Notes under the pieces: model-generated
What the model saw: the letters and a program-made list of their open reading frames with translations, nothing else
Database searches by the model: none
Told to the model about the DNA's origin: nothing
Origin: Acinetobacter halotolerans
Lineage (GTDB): Bacteria > Pseudomonadota > Gammaproteobacteria > Pseudomonadales > Moraxellaceae
Assembly (NCBI RefSeq): GCF_004208515.1
Contig: NZ_SGIM01000009.1
Location: 62,001-126,000, forward strand
Direction: 5' to 3'
DNA: 64,000 nt
Part shown: positions 1-8,642 of the stretch, in pieces
Layout: every line of letters begins with the position of its first letter
Position numbering within the stretch: position 1 is the stretch's first letter
Made by a program: the position numbers and the translations under genes

Positions 1-138
1 CATATCCGCATTTTAGATGCGATTGCTGAAGGTGACGGTGAACTCGCCGAAATGCTGATGCACCGTCACATCAATGCATCCTACAAAATTGTTGAGCAAA
101 CATTGCTGCAAACTCAAGGAGAATATCAACATGGCTAA
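1..138 (+). CDS. C-terminal end of a GntR/FCD-type transcriptional regulator (partial)
   Basis: Frame 1 is open from the window edge to a TAA at 136-138 and encodes 45 residues. The stretch [15 protein letters not shown] resembles the last helices of the FCD ligand-binding domain of GntR-family regulators, in which a metal-binding His and a closing helix lie near the C-terminus. The stop overlaps the prpB start (ATG at 131) by 8 bases, so the two genes are probably co-transcribed. A GntR regulator directly before prpB is the usual arrangement in this group, so control of the methylcitrate operon is a reasonable inference. The DNA-binding half lies outside the window. Another FCD regulator cannot be ruled out. 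Confidence 0.65.
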   Translation, partial: HIRILDAIAEGDGELAEMLMHRHINASYKIVEQTLLQTQGEYQHG

Positions 139-1012
139 ACAGTCTGCTGGTCAGCTATTCCGCGACGCGGTCGCACAAGAAAAACCATTACAAGTGGTGG
201 GTGCAATTAATGCAAACCATGCTTTATTGGCAAAACGTGCAGGTTATAAAGCCATTTATTTATCAGGTGGCGGTGTCGCGGCAGGTTCGTTGGGCTTACC
301 TGATTTAGGCATTAGCAACCTTGATGACGTATTGACAGATGTGCGTCGTATCACTGATGTTTGTGACTTACCATTATTGGTAGATGTGGATACGGGTTTC
401 GGCGCATCTGCATTTAATATTGCTCGTACCACCAAGTCGATGATTAAGTTCGGTGCAGCAGCGATGCATATCGAAGATCAAGTGGGTGCTAAACGTTGTG
501 GTCACCGCCCAAATAAAGCAATCGTGACACAACAAGAAATGGTTGACCGCATTAAAGCAGCGGTTGATGCACGTACTGATGACAGTTTTGTGATCATGGC
601 ACGTACGGATGCTTTGGCGGTTGAAGGCTTACAAGCAGCGATTGATCGTGCAGGTGCATATATTGAAGCAGGTGCGGATATGTTATTCCCTGAAGCAATC
701 ACTGAATTGGCCATGTATAAGCAGTTTGCTGATTTGACCAAAGTGCCTGTATTGGCGAACATTACTGAATTTGGTTCTACACCATTATTCACCACCGAAG
801 AATTGGCTTCTGCCGATGTCAGTATTGCTTTATATCCACTTTCTGCATTCCGTGCGATGAATAAAGCAGCAGAAAATGTCTATGAGACTTTACGCAAAGA
901 AGGTACACAAAAGAATGTGGTAGACACCATGCAAACTCGTCAGGAATTGTATGAGCGTATTAACTACCATGCGTTTGAACAATATCTAGATGGAACTTTT
1001 GAAAAGAAATAA
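131..1012 (+). CDS. prpB: Methylisocitrate lyase PrpB
   Basis: A 293-aa protein of the isocitrate lyase/PEP mutase superfamily. It cleaves 2-methylisocitrate to succinate and pyruvate, the last step of the methylcitrate cycle for propionyl-CoA, in the cytosol. The TIM-barrel signature KRCGH lies at residues 121-125 with catalytic Cys123. The acidic pair in [10 protein letters not shown] (D85, D87) is the expected Mg2+ site. Length and N-terminus ([14 protein letters not shown]) fit the family. The ATG at 131 is preceded by CAAGGAGAATATCAAC, a good ribosome site. An upstream in-frame ATG at 74 would add residues unlike the family and run through the regulator gene. A 304-bp repeat-rich gap separates it from prpC. 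Confidence 0.97.
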   Translation: MAKQSAGQLFRDAVAQEKPLQVVGAINANHALLAKRAGYKAIYLSGGGVAAGSLGLPDLGISNLDDVLTDVRRITDVCDLPLLVDVDTGFGASAFNIARTTKSMIKFGAAAMHIEDQVGAKRCGHRPNKAIVTQQEMVDRIKAAVDARTDDSFVIMARTDALAVEGLQAAIDRAGAYIEAGADMLFPEAITELAMYKQFADLTKVPVLANITEFGSTPLFTTEELASADVSIALYPLSAFRAMNKAAENVYETLRKEGTQKNVVDTMQTRQELYERINYHAFEQYLDGTFEKK

Positions 1013-1316
1013 GTCATTTCGCCCCCTCCTAACGTCCCCCAGAGGGAGAGGGATTTCACGAATTGAAGACTTTCTAGCGGAGATAAAAGAGTATTTTTAT
1101 TAGTTCCATGAAAGTCTCAATAATCGTGAAGGCGGCATGGATGCCGCCACGTTGGGCTGCGGTAACAAGGACGTACCGTCAGACCAACAAAGGATTTTTG
1201 CTTACTTTTGATCCATCAAAAGTAAGTCCAGCCGAAGGCTTATCCACAAATAAGATGAGAGTTCGGTATGACACCGCTTGAAATTCACCCTAAAGATATA
1301 AAAAAAGGACAATCTT
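1013..1316. repeat. Intergenic region with palindromic repeats between prpB and prpC
   Basis: No gene is seen in this 304-base gap. It holds at least two strong inverted repeats: GGCGGCAT-GG-ATGCCGCC at 1131-1148 and, at 1201-1226, arms CTTACTTTTGAT and ATCAAAAGTAAG around CC. A G+A-rich and C-rich stretch near 1021-1052 (CCCCCTCC... AGAGGGAGAGGG) can also pair imperfectly. The local composition is more GC-rich than the flanking genes. This looks like a dispersed intergenic repeat rather than a promoter alone. The final AAAAAAGGACAATCTT is the prpC ribosome site. Confidence 0.6.
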
Positions 1317-2474
1317 ATGAGCAGTAATGAAACGCCAACAGGCTTCAAACCAAAAAAATCAGTTGCACTCAGTGGTCAAGTTGCTGGTAACACGGCATTG
1401 TGTACTGTAGGGCGCAGCGGCAATGACTTACACTATCGTGGCTATGACATTCTTGACCTCGCAGTGGGCAGCCAATTTGAAGAAGTGGCACACTTGCTGG
1501 TCCATGGCAAACTGCCAAACAAAGCTGAACTGAAAGCCTATAAAGCAAAATTAAAAGCATTACGTGGCTTACCTGCTGCACTTAAAACTGCGCTTGAGCA
1601 ACTTCCACCTTCGGCACACCCGATGGACGTGATGCGTACTGGCGTTTCAGTTCTGGGTTGTTTAACGCCTGAACACGAAGATCACAACGAAGCGGGTGCA
1701 AAAGACATTGCTGATAAATTGATGGCAAGTCTAGGCTCAATGTTGTTGTATTGGTATCACTTCAGCAACAACGGTCGCCGTATCGAAGTTGAAACTGATG
1801 ATGACTCGATCGCTGCACATTTCCTGCATCTACTTCATGGCGAAAAACCATCAGAGCAATGGATTGAAGCGATGCATACCTCTTTGATTCTGTACGCAGA
1901 GCATGAGTTCAATGCATCAACATTTACCTCCCGTGTGGTGGCAGGTACAGGTTCAGACATGTACTCAGCGATTACAGGCGGTATTGGTGCGCTACGTGGA
2001 CCAAAACACGGTGGTGCCAATGAAGTTGCGTTCGTGATTCAACAGCGTTATGACAATGCCGATGAAGCAGAAGCAGATATTCGTAGTCGTGTTGAAAAGA
2101 AAGAAGTGATCATCGGTTTTGGTCACCCTGTATATACCATTTCTGATCCACGTAACGAAGTGATCAAGAAAGTGGCTTATGATCTTGCTGAAGCGCAAGA
2201 AAATAACAAAATGTATTTGATCGCTGAACGTCTAGAAGCGGTGATGAAAGAAGTGAAGAACATGTTCCCGAACCTTGATTGGTTCAGTGCAGTGAGCTAT
2301 CACTTGATGGGTGTTCCTACCGCTATGTTTACGCCATTGTTCGTGATTGCACGTACCGCAGGTTGGTCAGCGCATGTGATTGAGCAACGTCAAGACGGCA
2401 AGATCATTCGCCCAAGCGCGAACTATACAGGTCCTGAAAATCTAGAATTCAAACCTTTGGCGGAGCGCGGCTAA
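1317..2474 (+). CDS. prpC: 2-methylcitrate synthase PrpC
   Basis: A 385-aa member of the citrate synthase family that condenses propionyl-CoA with oxaloacetate to 2-methylcitrate. Family residues are visible: H196 in [10 protein letters not shown]231 in GPKHGGANE, catalytic H270 in GFGHPVY, D321 in NLDWFSA, and a C-terminal Arg-rich substrate segment ([17 protein letters not shown]). The length of about 385 residues matches the short methylcitrate/citrate synthase type rather than the longer hexameric GltA (about 425). The prp context supports the methylcitrate assignment. The ATG follows AAAAAAGGACAATCTT. The stop is separated from acnD by a single base, indicating one operon. Confidence 0.97.
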   Translation: MSSNETPTGFKPKKSVALSGQVAGNTALCTVGRSGNDLHYRGYDILDLAVGSQFEEVAHLLVHGKLPNKAELKAYKAKLKALRGLPAALKTALEQLPPSAHPMDVMRTGVSVLGCLTPEHEDHNEAGAKDIADKLMASLGSMLLYWYHFSNNGRRIEVETDDDSIAAHFLHLLHGEKPSEQWIEAMHTSLILYAEHEFNASTFTSRVVAGTGSDMYSAITGGIGALRGPKHGGANEVAFVIQQRYDNADEAEADIRSRVEKKEVIIGFGHPVYTISDPRNEVIKKVAYDLAEAQENNKMYLIAERLEAVMKEVKNMFPNLDWFSAVSYHLMGVPTAMFTPLFVIARTAGWSAHVIEQRQDGKIIRPSANYTGPENLEFKPLAERG

Positions 2475-2475
2475 T

Positions 2476-5085
2476 ATGAATAACACACAATATCGTAAAC
2501 CGCTGGCAGGTACCCAGCTCGAATACTATGACGTGCGTCAAGCCGTTGAAGATATTCAGCCAGGCGCATACGCAACTTTGCCGTATACCTCGAAAGTATT
2601 GGCAGAGCAATTGGTACGTCGTTGCGACCCAGCATTGCTCAACGATGCCTTAACTCAGTTAATCGAACGCCGTCAGGACATGGATTTTCCTTGGTATCCT
2701 GCACGTGTAGTTTGTCATGACATCTTAGGTCAAACCGCTTTGGTTGATCTCGCAGGTTTGCGTGATGCCATTGCGGAGCAAGGTGGCGATCCAGCGAAAG
2801 TCAATCCAGTGGTTCCAACACAATTGATTGTGGATCACTCACTTGCAGTTGAGTTTGGTGGTTTTGATCCTGATGCGTTTGAAAAAAACCGTGCCATTGA
2901 AGACCGTCGTAACGAAGACCGTTTCCACTTTATTGAGTGGACCAAAACAGCGTTTAAAAATGTCGACGTGATCCCTGCAGGTAACGGCATCATGCACCAA
3001 ATCAACTTGGAGAAAATGTCTCCAGTGATTCAGGCGCGTGATGGAATCGCATTCCCAGATACCTGTGTCGGTACTGACTCACATACTCCACATACCGATG
3101 CGTTAGGTGTGATTTCGATTGGTGTCGGCGGTTTAGAAGCTGAAAATGTCATGTTGGGTCGTGCATCGTGGATGCGTCTACCTGACATTATTGGGGTTGA
3201 GTTTGTCGGTCAACGTCAAGCAGGCATCACTGCAACTGATATCGTTTTGGCGCTCACAGAGTTCTTGCGTAAAGAACGTGTGGTCGGTGCTTACCTTGAG
3301 TTCTTCGGTGAAGGCGCAGACACCATGTCGATTGGTGATCGTGCGACCATTTCCAATATGACCCCAGAATATGGTGCAACTGCGGCGATGTTCTACATCG
3401 ACCAAAACACCATTGATTATTTAACCTTGACAGGTCGTGAAGCAGACCAAGTCAAACTGGTTGAGCAATACGCTAAAGAAATTGGACTTTGGGCTTCGGA
3501 TATGACCCAAGCACAATATCCACGTGTACTTCGTTTTGATCTTTCAAGCGTAACGCGCAACATCGCTGGTCCATCAAACCCGCATGCGCGTGTTTCTACG
3601 GCTGATTTGAAAGCCAAAGGCATTGCTGGTGTGGTTGAGAACCGTACTGATGGTTTGATGCCTGACGGTGCGATCATCATTGCCGCAATCACTTCGTGTA
3701 CCAATACTTCAAACCCACGTAATACCGTGGCGGCAGGTCTATTGGCACGTAAAGCCAATGAACTTGGTTTAACACGTAAGCCATGGGTGAAGTCATCATT
3801 TGCACCGGGTTCAAAAGCTGCTGCGCTATATCTTGAAGAAGCGGGCGTACTGAAAGACCTAGAGAAACTTGGTTTTGGTATCGTGGCTTATGCATGTACT
3901 ACGTGTAACGGCATGTCAGGTGCATTAGATCCAGTCCTTCAACAAGAAATTATTGATCGTGACTTGTACGCGACTGCGGTACTTTCAGGTAACCGTAACT
4001 TTGATGGGCGTATTCATCCATATGCAAAACAAGCATTCTTGGCATCGCCTCCATTGGTTGTTGCTTATGCGATTGCAGGAACGATTCGTTTTGACATCGA
4101 AACCGATTCACTTGGAAACGATAAAGATGGTAATCCAATTTACCTGAAAGACATCTGGCCATCGGATGCTGAAATTGATGCCTTAGTGAAAGAATCGGTC
4201 AAGCCTGAACAGTTCCGTAAAATCTACATTCCAATGTTTGATTTGGGTGTCAATGAACAAGCGGCAAGCCCATTGTATGATTGGCGTCCAATGAGTACTT
4301 ATATTCGCCGTCCGCCGTATTGGGAAGGGGCATTGGCTGCGCCACGCACTTTATCCAATATGCGTCCACTTGCGATCTTGGGTGACAACATCACCACCGA
4401 TCATTTGTCTCCATCGAATGCGATTGTCCTCGACAGTGCTTCTGGTGAGTATTTGGCGAAAATGGGTGTACCTGAGGAAGACTTTAACTCATACGCAACC
4501 CATCGTGGCGACCATCTCACCACGCAACGTGCGACATTTGCTAACCCGAAATTGTTTAATGAAATGGTCGTTCGTTCAGACGGCACCATTAAGCAAGGTT
4601 CAAAAGCGCGTGTCGAGCCTGAAGGGGAAGTGATGCGGATGTGGGAAGCGATTGAAACTTACATGAATCGTAAGCAACCGTTGATCATCGTTGCGGGTGC
4701 GGACTATGGTCAGGGTTCTAGTCGTGACTGGGCTGCCAAAGGTGTACGTCTCGCGGGTGTTGAAGCGATCGTGGCTGAAGGTTTTGAGCGTATTCACCGC
4801 ACGAACTTAGTGGGTATGGGTGTTTTACCGCTTGAGTTTAAACCAGGTGTTAACCGTAAGACTTTAAAGTTAGATGGTACTGAGCTTTATAGTGTGATTG
4901 GTAATATCTCACCACGTTCTGACTTAACTTTAGTGATTGAACGCTCGACGGCGGATGGTCGAAATGAAATCGTTGAAGTGCCTGTAACTTGCCGTTTAGA
5001 TACAGAAGAAGAAGTTTCTGTGTATGAAGCAGGCGGTGTATTACAGCGTTTTGCGCAAGACTTTTTAGAAGGTCAAGTGGCTTGA
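2476..5085 (+). CDS. acnD: 2-methylcitrate dehydratase, Fe/S-dependent, AcnD
   Basis: An 869-aa aconitase-superfamily enzyme that dehydrates 2-methylcitrate to 2-methylaconitate. The three 4Fe-4S cysteines are at C408 (ITSCTNTSNPRNT) and C474/C477 (ACTTCNGMSG). The swivel domain near the C-terminus carries GADYGQGSSRDWAAKG. This length and the prpBC context indicate AcnD rather than AcnA. The gene starts one base after prpC and ends at a terminator (5119-5151). In characterised systems AcnD works with the isomerase PrpF. No prpF follows here; the next genes are unrelated and AT-rich. Confidence 0.96.
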   Translation: MNNTQYRKPLAGTQLEYYDVRQAVEDIQPGAYATLPYTSKVLAEQLVRRCDPALLNDALTQLIERRQDMDFPWYPARVVCHDILGQTALVDLAGLRDAIAEQGGDPAKVNPVVPTQLIVDHSLAVEFGGFDPDAFEKNRAIEDRRNEDRFHFIEWTKTAFKNVDVIPAGNGIMHQINLEKMSPVIQARDGIAFPDTCVGTDSHTPHTDALGVISIGVGGLEAENVMLGRASWMRLPDIIGVEFVGQRQAGITATDIVLALTEFLRKERVVGAYLEFFGEGADTMSIGDRATISNMTPEYGATAAMFYIDQNTIDYLTLTGREADQVKLVEQYAKEIGLWASDMTQAQYPRVLRFDLSSVTRNIAGPSNPHARVSTADLKAKGIAGVVENRTDGLMPDGAIIIAAITSCTNTSNPRNTVAAGLLARKANELGLTRKPWVKSSFAPGSKAAALYLEEAGVLKDLEKLGFGIVAYACTTCNGMSGALDPVLQQEIIDRDLYATAVLSGNRNFDGRIHPYAKQAFLASPPLVVAYAIAGTIRFDIETDSLGNDKDGNPIYLKDIWPSDAEIDALVKESVKPEQFRKIYIPMFDLGVNEQAASPLYDWRPMSTYIRRPPYWEGALAAPRTLSNMRPLAILGDNITTDHLSPSNAIVLDSASGEYLAKMGVPEEDFNSYATHRGDHLTTQRATFANPKLFNEMVVRSDGTIKQGSKARVEPEGEVMRMWEAIETYMNRKQPLIIVAGADYGQGSSRDWAAKGVRLAGVEAIVAEGFERIHRTNLVGMGVLPLEFKPGVNRKTLKLDGTELYSVIGNISPRSDLTLVIERSTADGRNEIVEVPVTCRLDTEEEVSVYEAGGVLQRFAQDFLEGQVA

Positions 5086-5118
5086 TTAAATATTAAAAAA
5101 TAGCTTGATTTTTGTACA

Positions 5119-5151
5119 ATAAAGCCATACTTTAAATATGGCTTTATTTTT
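5119..5151 (+). terminator. Rho-independent terminator after acnD
   Basis: AATAAAGCCATA and TATGGCTTTATT pair around CTTTAAA and are followed by a short T run. It lies 33 bases after the acnD stop, so the prp operon probably ends here. Confidence 0.8.
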
Positions 5152-5186
5152 AGGCCTTTATTTTTAAATGATAAATGGGGACGTTA

Positions 5187-5405
5187 ATGGATAAATATAT
5201 TATTAATAAAAATGCTCAACCTAATGGAGATCATGAAGTACACAATGTCACAAGGGGGTGTAATTATCTACCAAATTTAGAAAATCAAATAGCTTTAGGT
5301 AATTTTTCTACTTGCCAGCAAGCTGTAGCTCAAGCTAAATCTAATTGGCCAAATAATAGAATTAATGGTTGTTATTGGTGTGCAACAGCATGTCATACAT
5401 CATAA
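5187..5405 (+). CDS. Small cysteine-rich protein of unknown function (72 aa)
   Basis: A 72-aa soluble protein with no recognised function. It begins MDKYIINKNAQPNGDHEVHN. It has cysteines at 25, 43, 62, 65 and 69, with a C-terminal CYWCATACH cluster (C62, C65, C69, H70) and histidines at 16 and 19, suggesting a metal-binding or disulfide-rich mini-fold. I chose the ATG at 5187 because it follows TGGGGACGTTA; an alternative in-frame ATG lies at 5175. I recall similar short proteins as scattered accessory genes, but cannot name a family. A hairpin (5430-5462) separates it from the nuclease-like gene downstream. Both are much more AT-rich than their neighbours, suggesting shared acquisition. Confidence 0.7.
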   Translation: MDKYIINKNAQPNGDHEVHNVTRGCNYLPNLENQIALGNFSTCQQAVAQAKSNWPNNRINGCYWCATACHTS

Positions 5406-5429
5406 CGTTGAGTTGATATTGTTGTGAAA

Positions 5430-5462
5430 AGATCCTACTTTAGAGTAGGGTCATTTATTTTT
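5430..5462 (+). terminator. Hairpin/terminator between the 72-aa gene and the nuclease-like gene
   Basis: GATCCTACT and AGTAGGGTC pair around TTA, followed by ATTTATTTTT. It sits between the two accessory genes, 25 bases past the first stop and 11 before the second start. It may terminate or attenuate transcription. Confidence 0.6.
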
Positions 5463-5472
5463 AGAGGCTTTA

Positions 5473-6411
5473 ATGAGGTTTAAAGATAGAAATTTGAGAA
5501 GTATTGCTGAATGTATTATTGGAGATCAGAAATATTTTCCTTACAGAAGCAGCAGTTATATTACAGAGTTTTTTGATGAATGTGATTTATCTTATGTACA
5601 TGATGGTACTACCAGATGGTGGTGGACATCAGAAAGATTAAAAGAATTATTAGAAGAGCCATGTCTTAATGATTCTTTACCAGATAGATTTATTCATGTT
5701 CTTAGAATATTAATGCATAAATCTGATGCTACCGAAGATGATCCTGAACGTATAAATGCTTTAATTGAATTAAATAAGCCTCTAAGTAGAGAAGGGTATG
5801 AGGCTTTTTATGGTACAGATAATAATTTATATATTAAAAATTTACATAATAATCAGAGTGTAAAGCCTATTGAAAATCCACATCGAATATTTTCTGAAGT
5901 TGAAATTAAAAAAAGAGAGCAGTTAACAAGTTATTTAGAAATGTGCTCTGAGGATCAACTTATAGAAAATGTATTATTGCCATTATTTCGAATTTTAGGC
6001 TTTCAGCGAATTACTGTGGCTGGGCACAGAGACAAAGCACTCGAATATGGCAAAGATATTTGGATGAAGCTTATGCTACCAACTCAGCATATAATTTATT
6101 TTGGTATACAGGTGAAGAAGGGAAAACTAGATTCTTCTGGTATGACAAAAACAGGTAATCACAATATTGCTGAGATATATAACCAAACAACAATGATGTT
6201 AGGACATGAAATTTTTGATCCAGAAACGAATAAAAGAGTTTTAGTTGACCATGCTTATATTATCGCTGGTGGTGAAATAACTAAAGCTGCACGAAATTGG
6301 TTGGGGGGTAAATTAGATGCAAATAGAAGAAGTCAAATAATTTTTATGGATAGAGAAGATATTTTAAATTTATTTACGGTTAACTCGATTGATGTTCCTG
6401 AAATAGTTTAG
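5473..6411 (+). CDS. Putative restriction-type nuclease with AbiJ-like N-terminal domain
   Basis: A 312-aa soluble protein. Residues 1-110 (with the motif FPYRSSSYITEFF, then YVHDGTTRWWW) recall the AbiJ N-terminal domain family of phage abortive-infection proteins; this is from memory. Residues 160-260 look like a PD-(D/E)XK nuclease fold of the Mrr/restriction type: a helix with E165 (LIENVLLPLFRILGF), then D195 (YGKDIW), then Q213-x-K215 at the end of a strand (IYFGIQVKKG). The gene is AT-rich, has its own leader and sits between the prp operon and housekeeping genes, as expected for acquired defence cargo. The start follows TTTAGAGGCTTTA. A phage-defence role is inference only. Confidence 0.65.
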   Translation: MRFKDRNLRSIAECIIGDQKYFPYRSSSYITEFFDECDLSYVHDGTTRWWWTSERLKELLEEPCLNDSLPDRFIHVLRILMHKSDATEDDPERINALIELNKPLSREGYEAFYGTDNNLYIKNLHNNQSVKPIENPHRIFSEVEIKKREQLTSYLEMCSEDQLIENVLLPLFRILGFQRITVAGHRDKALEYGKDIWMKLMLPTQHIIYFGIQVKKGKLDSSGMTKTGNHNIAEIYNQTTMMLGHEIFDPETNKRVLVDHAYIIAGGEITKAARNWLGGKLDANRRSQIIFMDREDILNLFTVNSIDVPEIV

Positions 6412-6523
6412 GTAATTGTTATTTTACTTTTCCGCCACAAACACTTGTCAAAAAGGTCAATAAATAATCAATACTATCAAGTTATAGTATATGTACCATT
6501 TCTAAAATCTATGGAGAACAAAG

Positions 6524-6667
6524 ATGGTGACTGCTGGCGAAAGACCCGGAACTGGTTTCTATTTTTGTGTCCAATGCGGACATCGCGCTTATTTAGAAAT
6601 TGGTACTGATCGTTTACCTCCGTGTACCAAATGCCTTGGCAATCAATTTAACAGTAAGATTGCTTAA
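6524..6667 (+). CDS. Small zinc-ribbon protein (47 aa)
   Basis: A 47-aa ORF, MVTAGERPGTGFYFCVQCGH at its start, with two CxxC knuckles: CVQC and CTKC preceded by LPP. This is a single rubredoxin-like zinc ribbon of the kind seen as stand-alone small proteins and at the end of DUF1451-type proteins. The pattern GxRPGTGxYxCxxCG plus LPPCxxC supports a real gene. The ATG at 6524 follows TGGAGAACAAAG (SD GGAG, 7-base spacing). An out-of-frame ATG lies at 6511. A terminator follows at 6713-6731. The function is unknown; metal binding is inferred from the cysteines. Confidence 0.8.
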   Translation: MVTAGERPGTGFYFCVQCGHRAYLEIGTDRLPPCTKCLGNQFNSKIA

Positions 6668-6712
6668 GCCGCAAACACCAAACAGTTATCCACTGTTTGA
6701 ATAAAAGCCCTG

Positions 6713-6731
6713 TCACTTGATGGGGCTTTTT
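6713..6731 (+). terminator. Terminator after the zinc-ribbon gene
   Basis: AAAAGCCC and GGGGCTTTT pair with one G-T wobble around TGTCACTTGAT, followed by T. A second inverted repeat (AAACAGT/ACTGTTT, 6690-6709) lies just before it. Confidence 0.7.
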
Positions 6732-6791
6732 GTTACCTTAAAAATATGAAACAACAAGACCGATCATCGGCATCAAACAAGGAAAACCAAT

Positions 6792-7367
6792 ATGGAAACA
6801 ATATTAGCTTTATGTATTGGCGTAGGCTTAAGTGCAGCCTGTGGTTTTCGAGTATTTGTTCCTTTATTGGTCATGAGTATAGCCACTCTAATGGGATGGT
6901 ATGAACCCGCTAAAGGTTTTGAATGGTTGGCGATGCCCACCGTTTGCGCGGCGCTCGGTTTTGCGACGATCTGTGAAGTCGCGGCATACTATGTGCCATG
7001 GGTCGATAATTTATTGGATACCGTCGCAACGCCTGCGGCAGTGATTGCTGGAACGCTGACCACGATGGCCGTAATTAGTGGAGAAATGTCTCAGTTTGCA
7101 ACTTGGGCAGCCGCGATTATCGTTGGTGGTGGAACTGCAGGTGCAGTTCAGTTAAATACCGTCGCTTTGCGTGGAATATCTACAGCCACTACAGGTGGTT
7201 TAGGAAATTTTATGATTGCGACTGGGGAATTGATTGGCTCAATTTTATTGTCAGTTTTGGCTTTTGTGATACCTGTGGCGATTACGGTATTGGTGATTGT
7301 TTTTGTAGTGGTGGCTGTACGTTGGGTGCGAGCAAACAAGCGAAAAAATATAAGCCCTTCATTGTAA
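6792..7367 (+). CDS. DUF4126 family membrane protein
   Basis: A 191-aa integral membrane protein with about five hydrophobic segments and the N-terminal signature ILALCIGVGLSAACGFRVFVPLL, typical of the DUF4126 family. A long glycine/alanine-rich central part (residues 75-150) and a basic C-terminal tail (RWVRANKRKN) suggest a cytosolic C-terminus. The start follows CAAGGAAAACCAAT. The role of this family is not established to my knowledge. It appears to be a single-gene unit between the zinc-ribbon terminator and the nitrilase-like gene. Confidence 0.85.
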   Translation: METILALCIGVGLSAACGFRVFVPLLVMSIATLMGWYEPAKGFEWLAMPTVCAALGFATICEVAAYYVPWVDNLLDTVATPAAVIAGTLTTMAVISGEMSQFATWAAAIIVGGGTAGAVQLNTVALRGISTATTGGLGNFMIATGELIGSILLSVLAFVIPVAITVLVIVFVVVAVRWVRANKRKNISPSL

Positions 7368-7515
7368 GTTTATATATGGTGCGATGAATCTAGAGTTTAT
7401 GGTCATTGCTGGAGTATTAGATAAATAAGCCGAAAATGTATCGAGCAGTGCCACAGTTTTTTTAAGATTTAATGCTAATCTTTTGAGAATAAAATTTCGA
7501 CAAAAAAGGGTTCTC

Positions 7516-8472
7516 ATGAAAATTGTGGCGATTCAACCTGCATTATTAGTTGGACAAGTCGAAGCAAATTTAAAAAAGCTTGAACAACTGATTTTAGCGG
7601 CATATCAGGAGCATCAACCTGATGTTATCGTGCTGCCTGAGTCCATGACTTCCCCAAATGTTTATTCACCACTGGCATTGCAGACACCACAACCATTACA
7701 AGGCGAACCTTTACAACTATTAGTTCGATTAGCAACGCAGCTCAATGTCGTTATCACCGGCGGATTTGTTGCAATTCGGGATGGGCACGCCTATGGCACT
7801 TATATCTTGGTCGAGGCGAATGGTGACTATCATCTGCACGACAAAGATATCCCAACGGCATGGGAGCAAAACTTTTATCGTGGTGGTGTCGATGATGGCG
7901 TAGTCGATTCAACCACCTTGAAATGCAAAGTTGCTTTAGTGTCAGGGTGGGAGTGGGCACGTTACGGTACTGCGAAACGCATCCGAGATCAGCGCGCACA
8001 ATTGATTTTAGGCGGCATGTGTTGGTACTCCATGCCGATTAATTGGTATGGGGTGTTAGGTAAGTGGATGCGACACGAACATCAAATCTATAAACAACAA
8101 AGTGAAGCTTTGCCTGCCCAAATGGCACGTTTGACAGGCATACCTGTGGTGCATGCCGCACATGTGGGTGAGGTAATGAGTGATATGCCACTGTTACCGC
8201 ATGTGAAATGGTTAACTGAAATGGTGGGTGAGACTCAAATCTGCGATGCATCAGGCAAGGTGTTGGCACGGATGAGTTTGGAGGATGGCGAGGGCTATAT
8301 TGCCGCCGAAGTTGAAATCGCTGAGCCGCAGCCTTTGGATCAAGTGCAGCCGCGTTACTGGATTCCAGACATGACCGTAACTTCAAAATTGGCGTGGCAT
8401 CTAGGCAATCTTCATGGTGGCTTAATGTATCGACTCCGTCATCGTTTTAAAAAGTTTCCATGGCAAAACTAA
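7516..8472 (+). CDS. Nitrilase-superfamily (carbon-nitrogen hydrolase) protein, catalytic Cys apparently missing
   Basis: A 318-aa protein with the alpha-beta-beta-alpha carbon-nitrogen hydrolase fold. The usual triad is Glu-Lys-Cys. E42 is in VIVLPESM and K110 in LHDKDIPT. The nucleophile elbow that normally reads hhxxCW(E/D) is VALVSGWEWAR here, placing Gly144 where Cys is expected, before W145-E146. The protein may therefore be a non-hydrolytic relative or use a different nucleophile. I chose the ATG at 7516, after AAAAAAGGGTTCTC; an upstream in-frame start at 7483 lacks a ribosome site. Orientation matches the EamA transporter downstream, though 170 bases separate them. The substrate is unknown. 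Confidence 0.8.
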   Translation: MKIVAIQPALLVGQVEANLKKLEQLILAAYQEHQPDVIVLPESMTSPNVYSPLALQTPQPLQGEPLQLLVRLATQLNVVITGGFVAIRDGHAYGTYILVEANGDYHLHDKDIPTAWEQNFYRGGVDDGVVDSTTLKCKVALVSGWEWARYGTAKRIRDQRAQLILGGMCWYSMPINWYGVLGKWMRHEHQIYKQQSEALPAQMARLTGIPVVHAAHVGEVMSDMPLLPHVKWLTEMVGETQICDASGKVLARMSLEDGEGYIAAEVEIAEPQPLDQVQPRYWIPDMTVTSKLAWHLGNLHGGLMYRLRHRFKKFPWQN

Positions 8473-8642
8473 GCATCAGCCCACTATTTTTGATTTTCAG
8501 TAACGCCGTACTTTCGGTGATCTTTCACTTAAAAACAAGCAATTAAAACCGTATCAATCAAGGTGATTTTTCTAAACTAACGCTCGAAAAATCACAGTGA
8601 AGCGAGTAAATTACACGCATATTTGATTTTGCGCTCAAGCTT

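Noticed and set aside
6524..6667. Zinc ribbon as a noncoding stretch
   Set aside because: A 47-codon frame with ribosome site, two CxxC knuckles and a downstream terminator supports a real gene.
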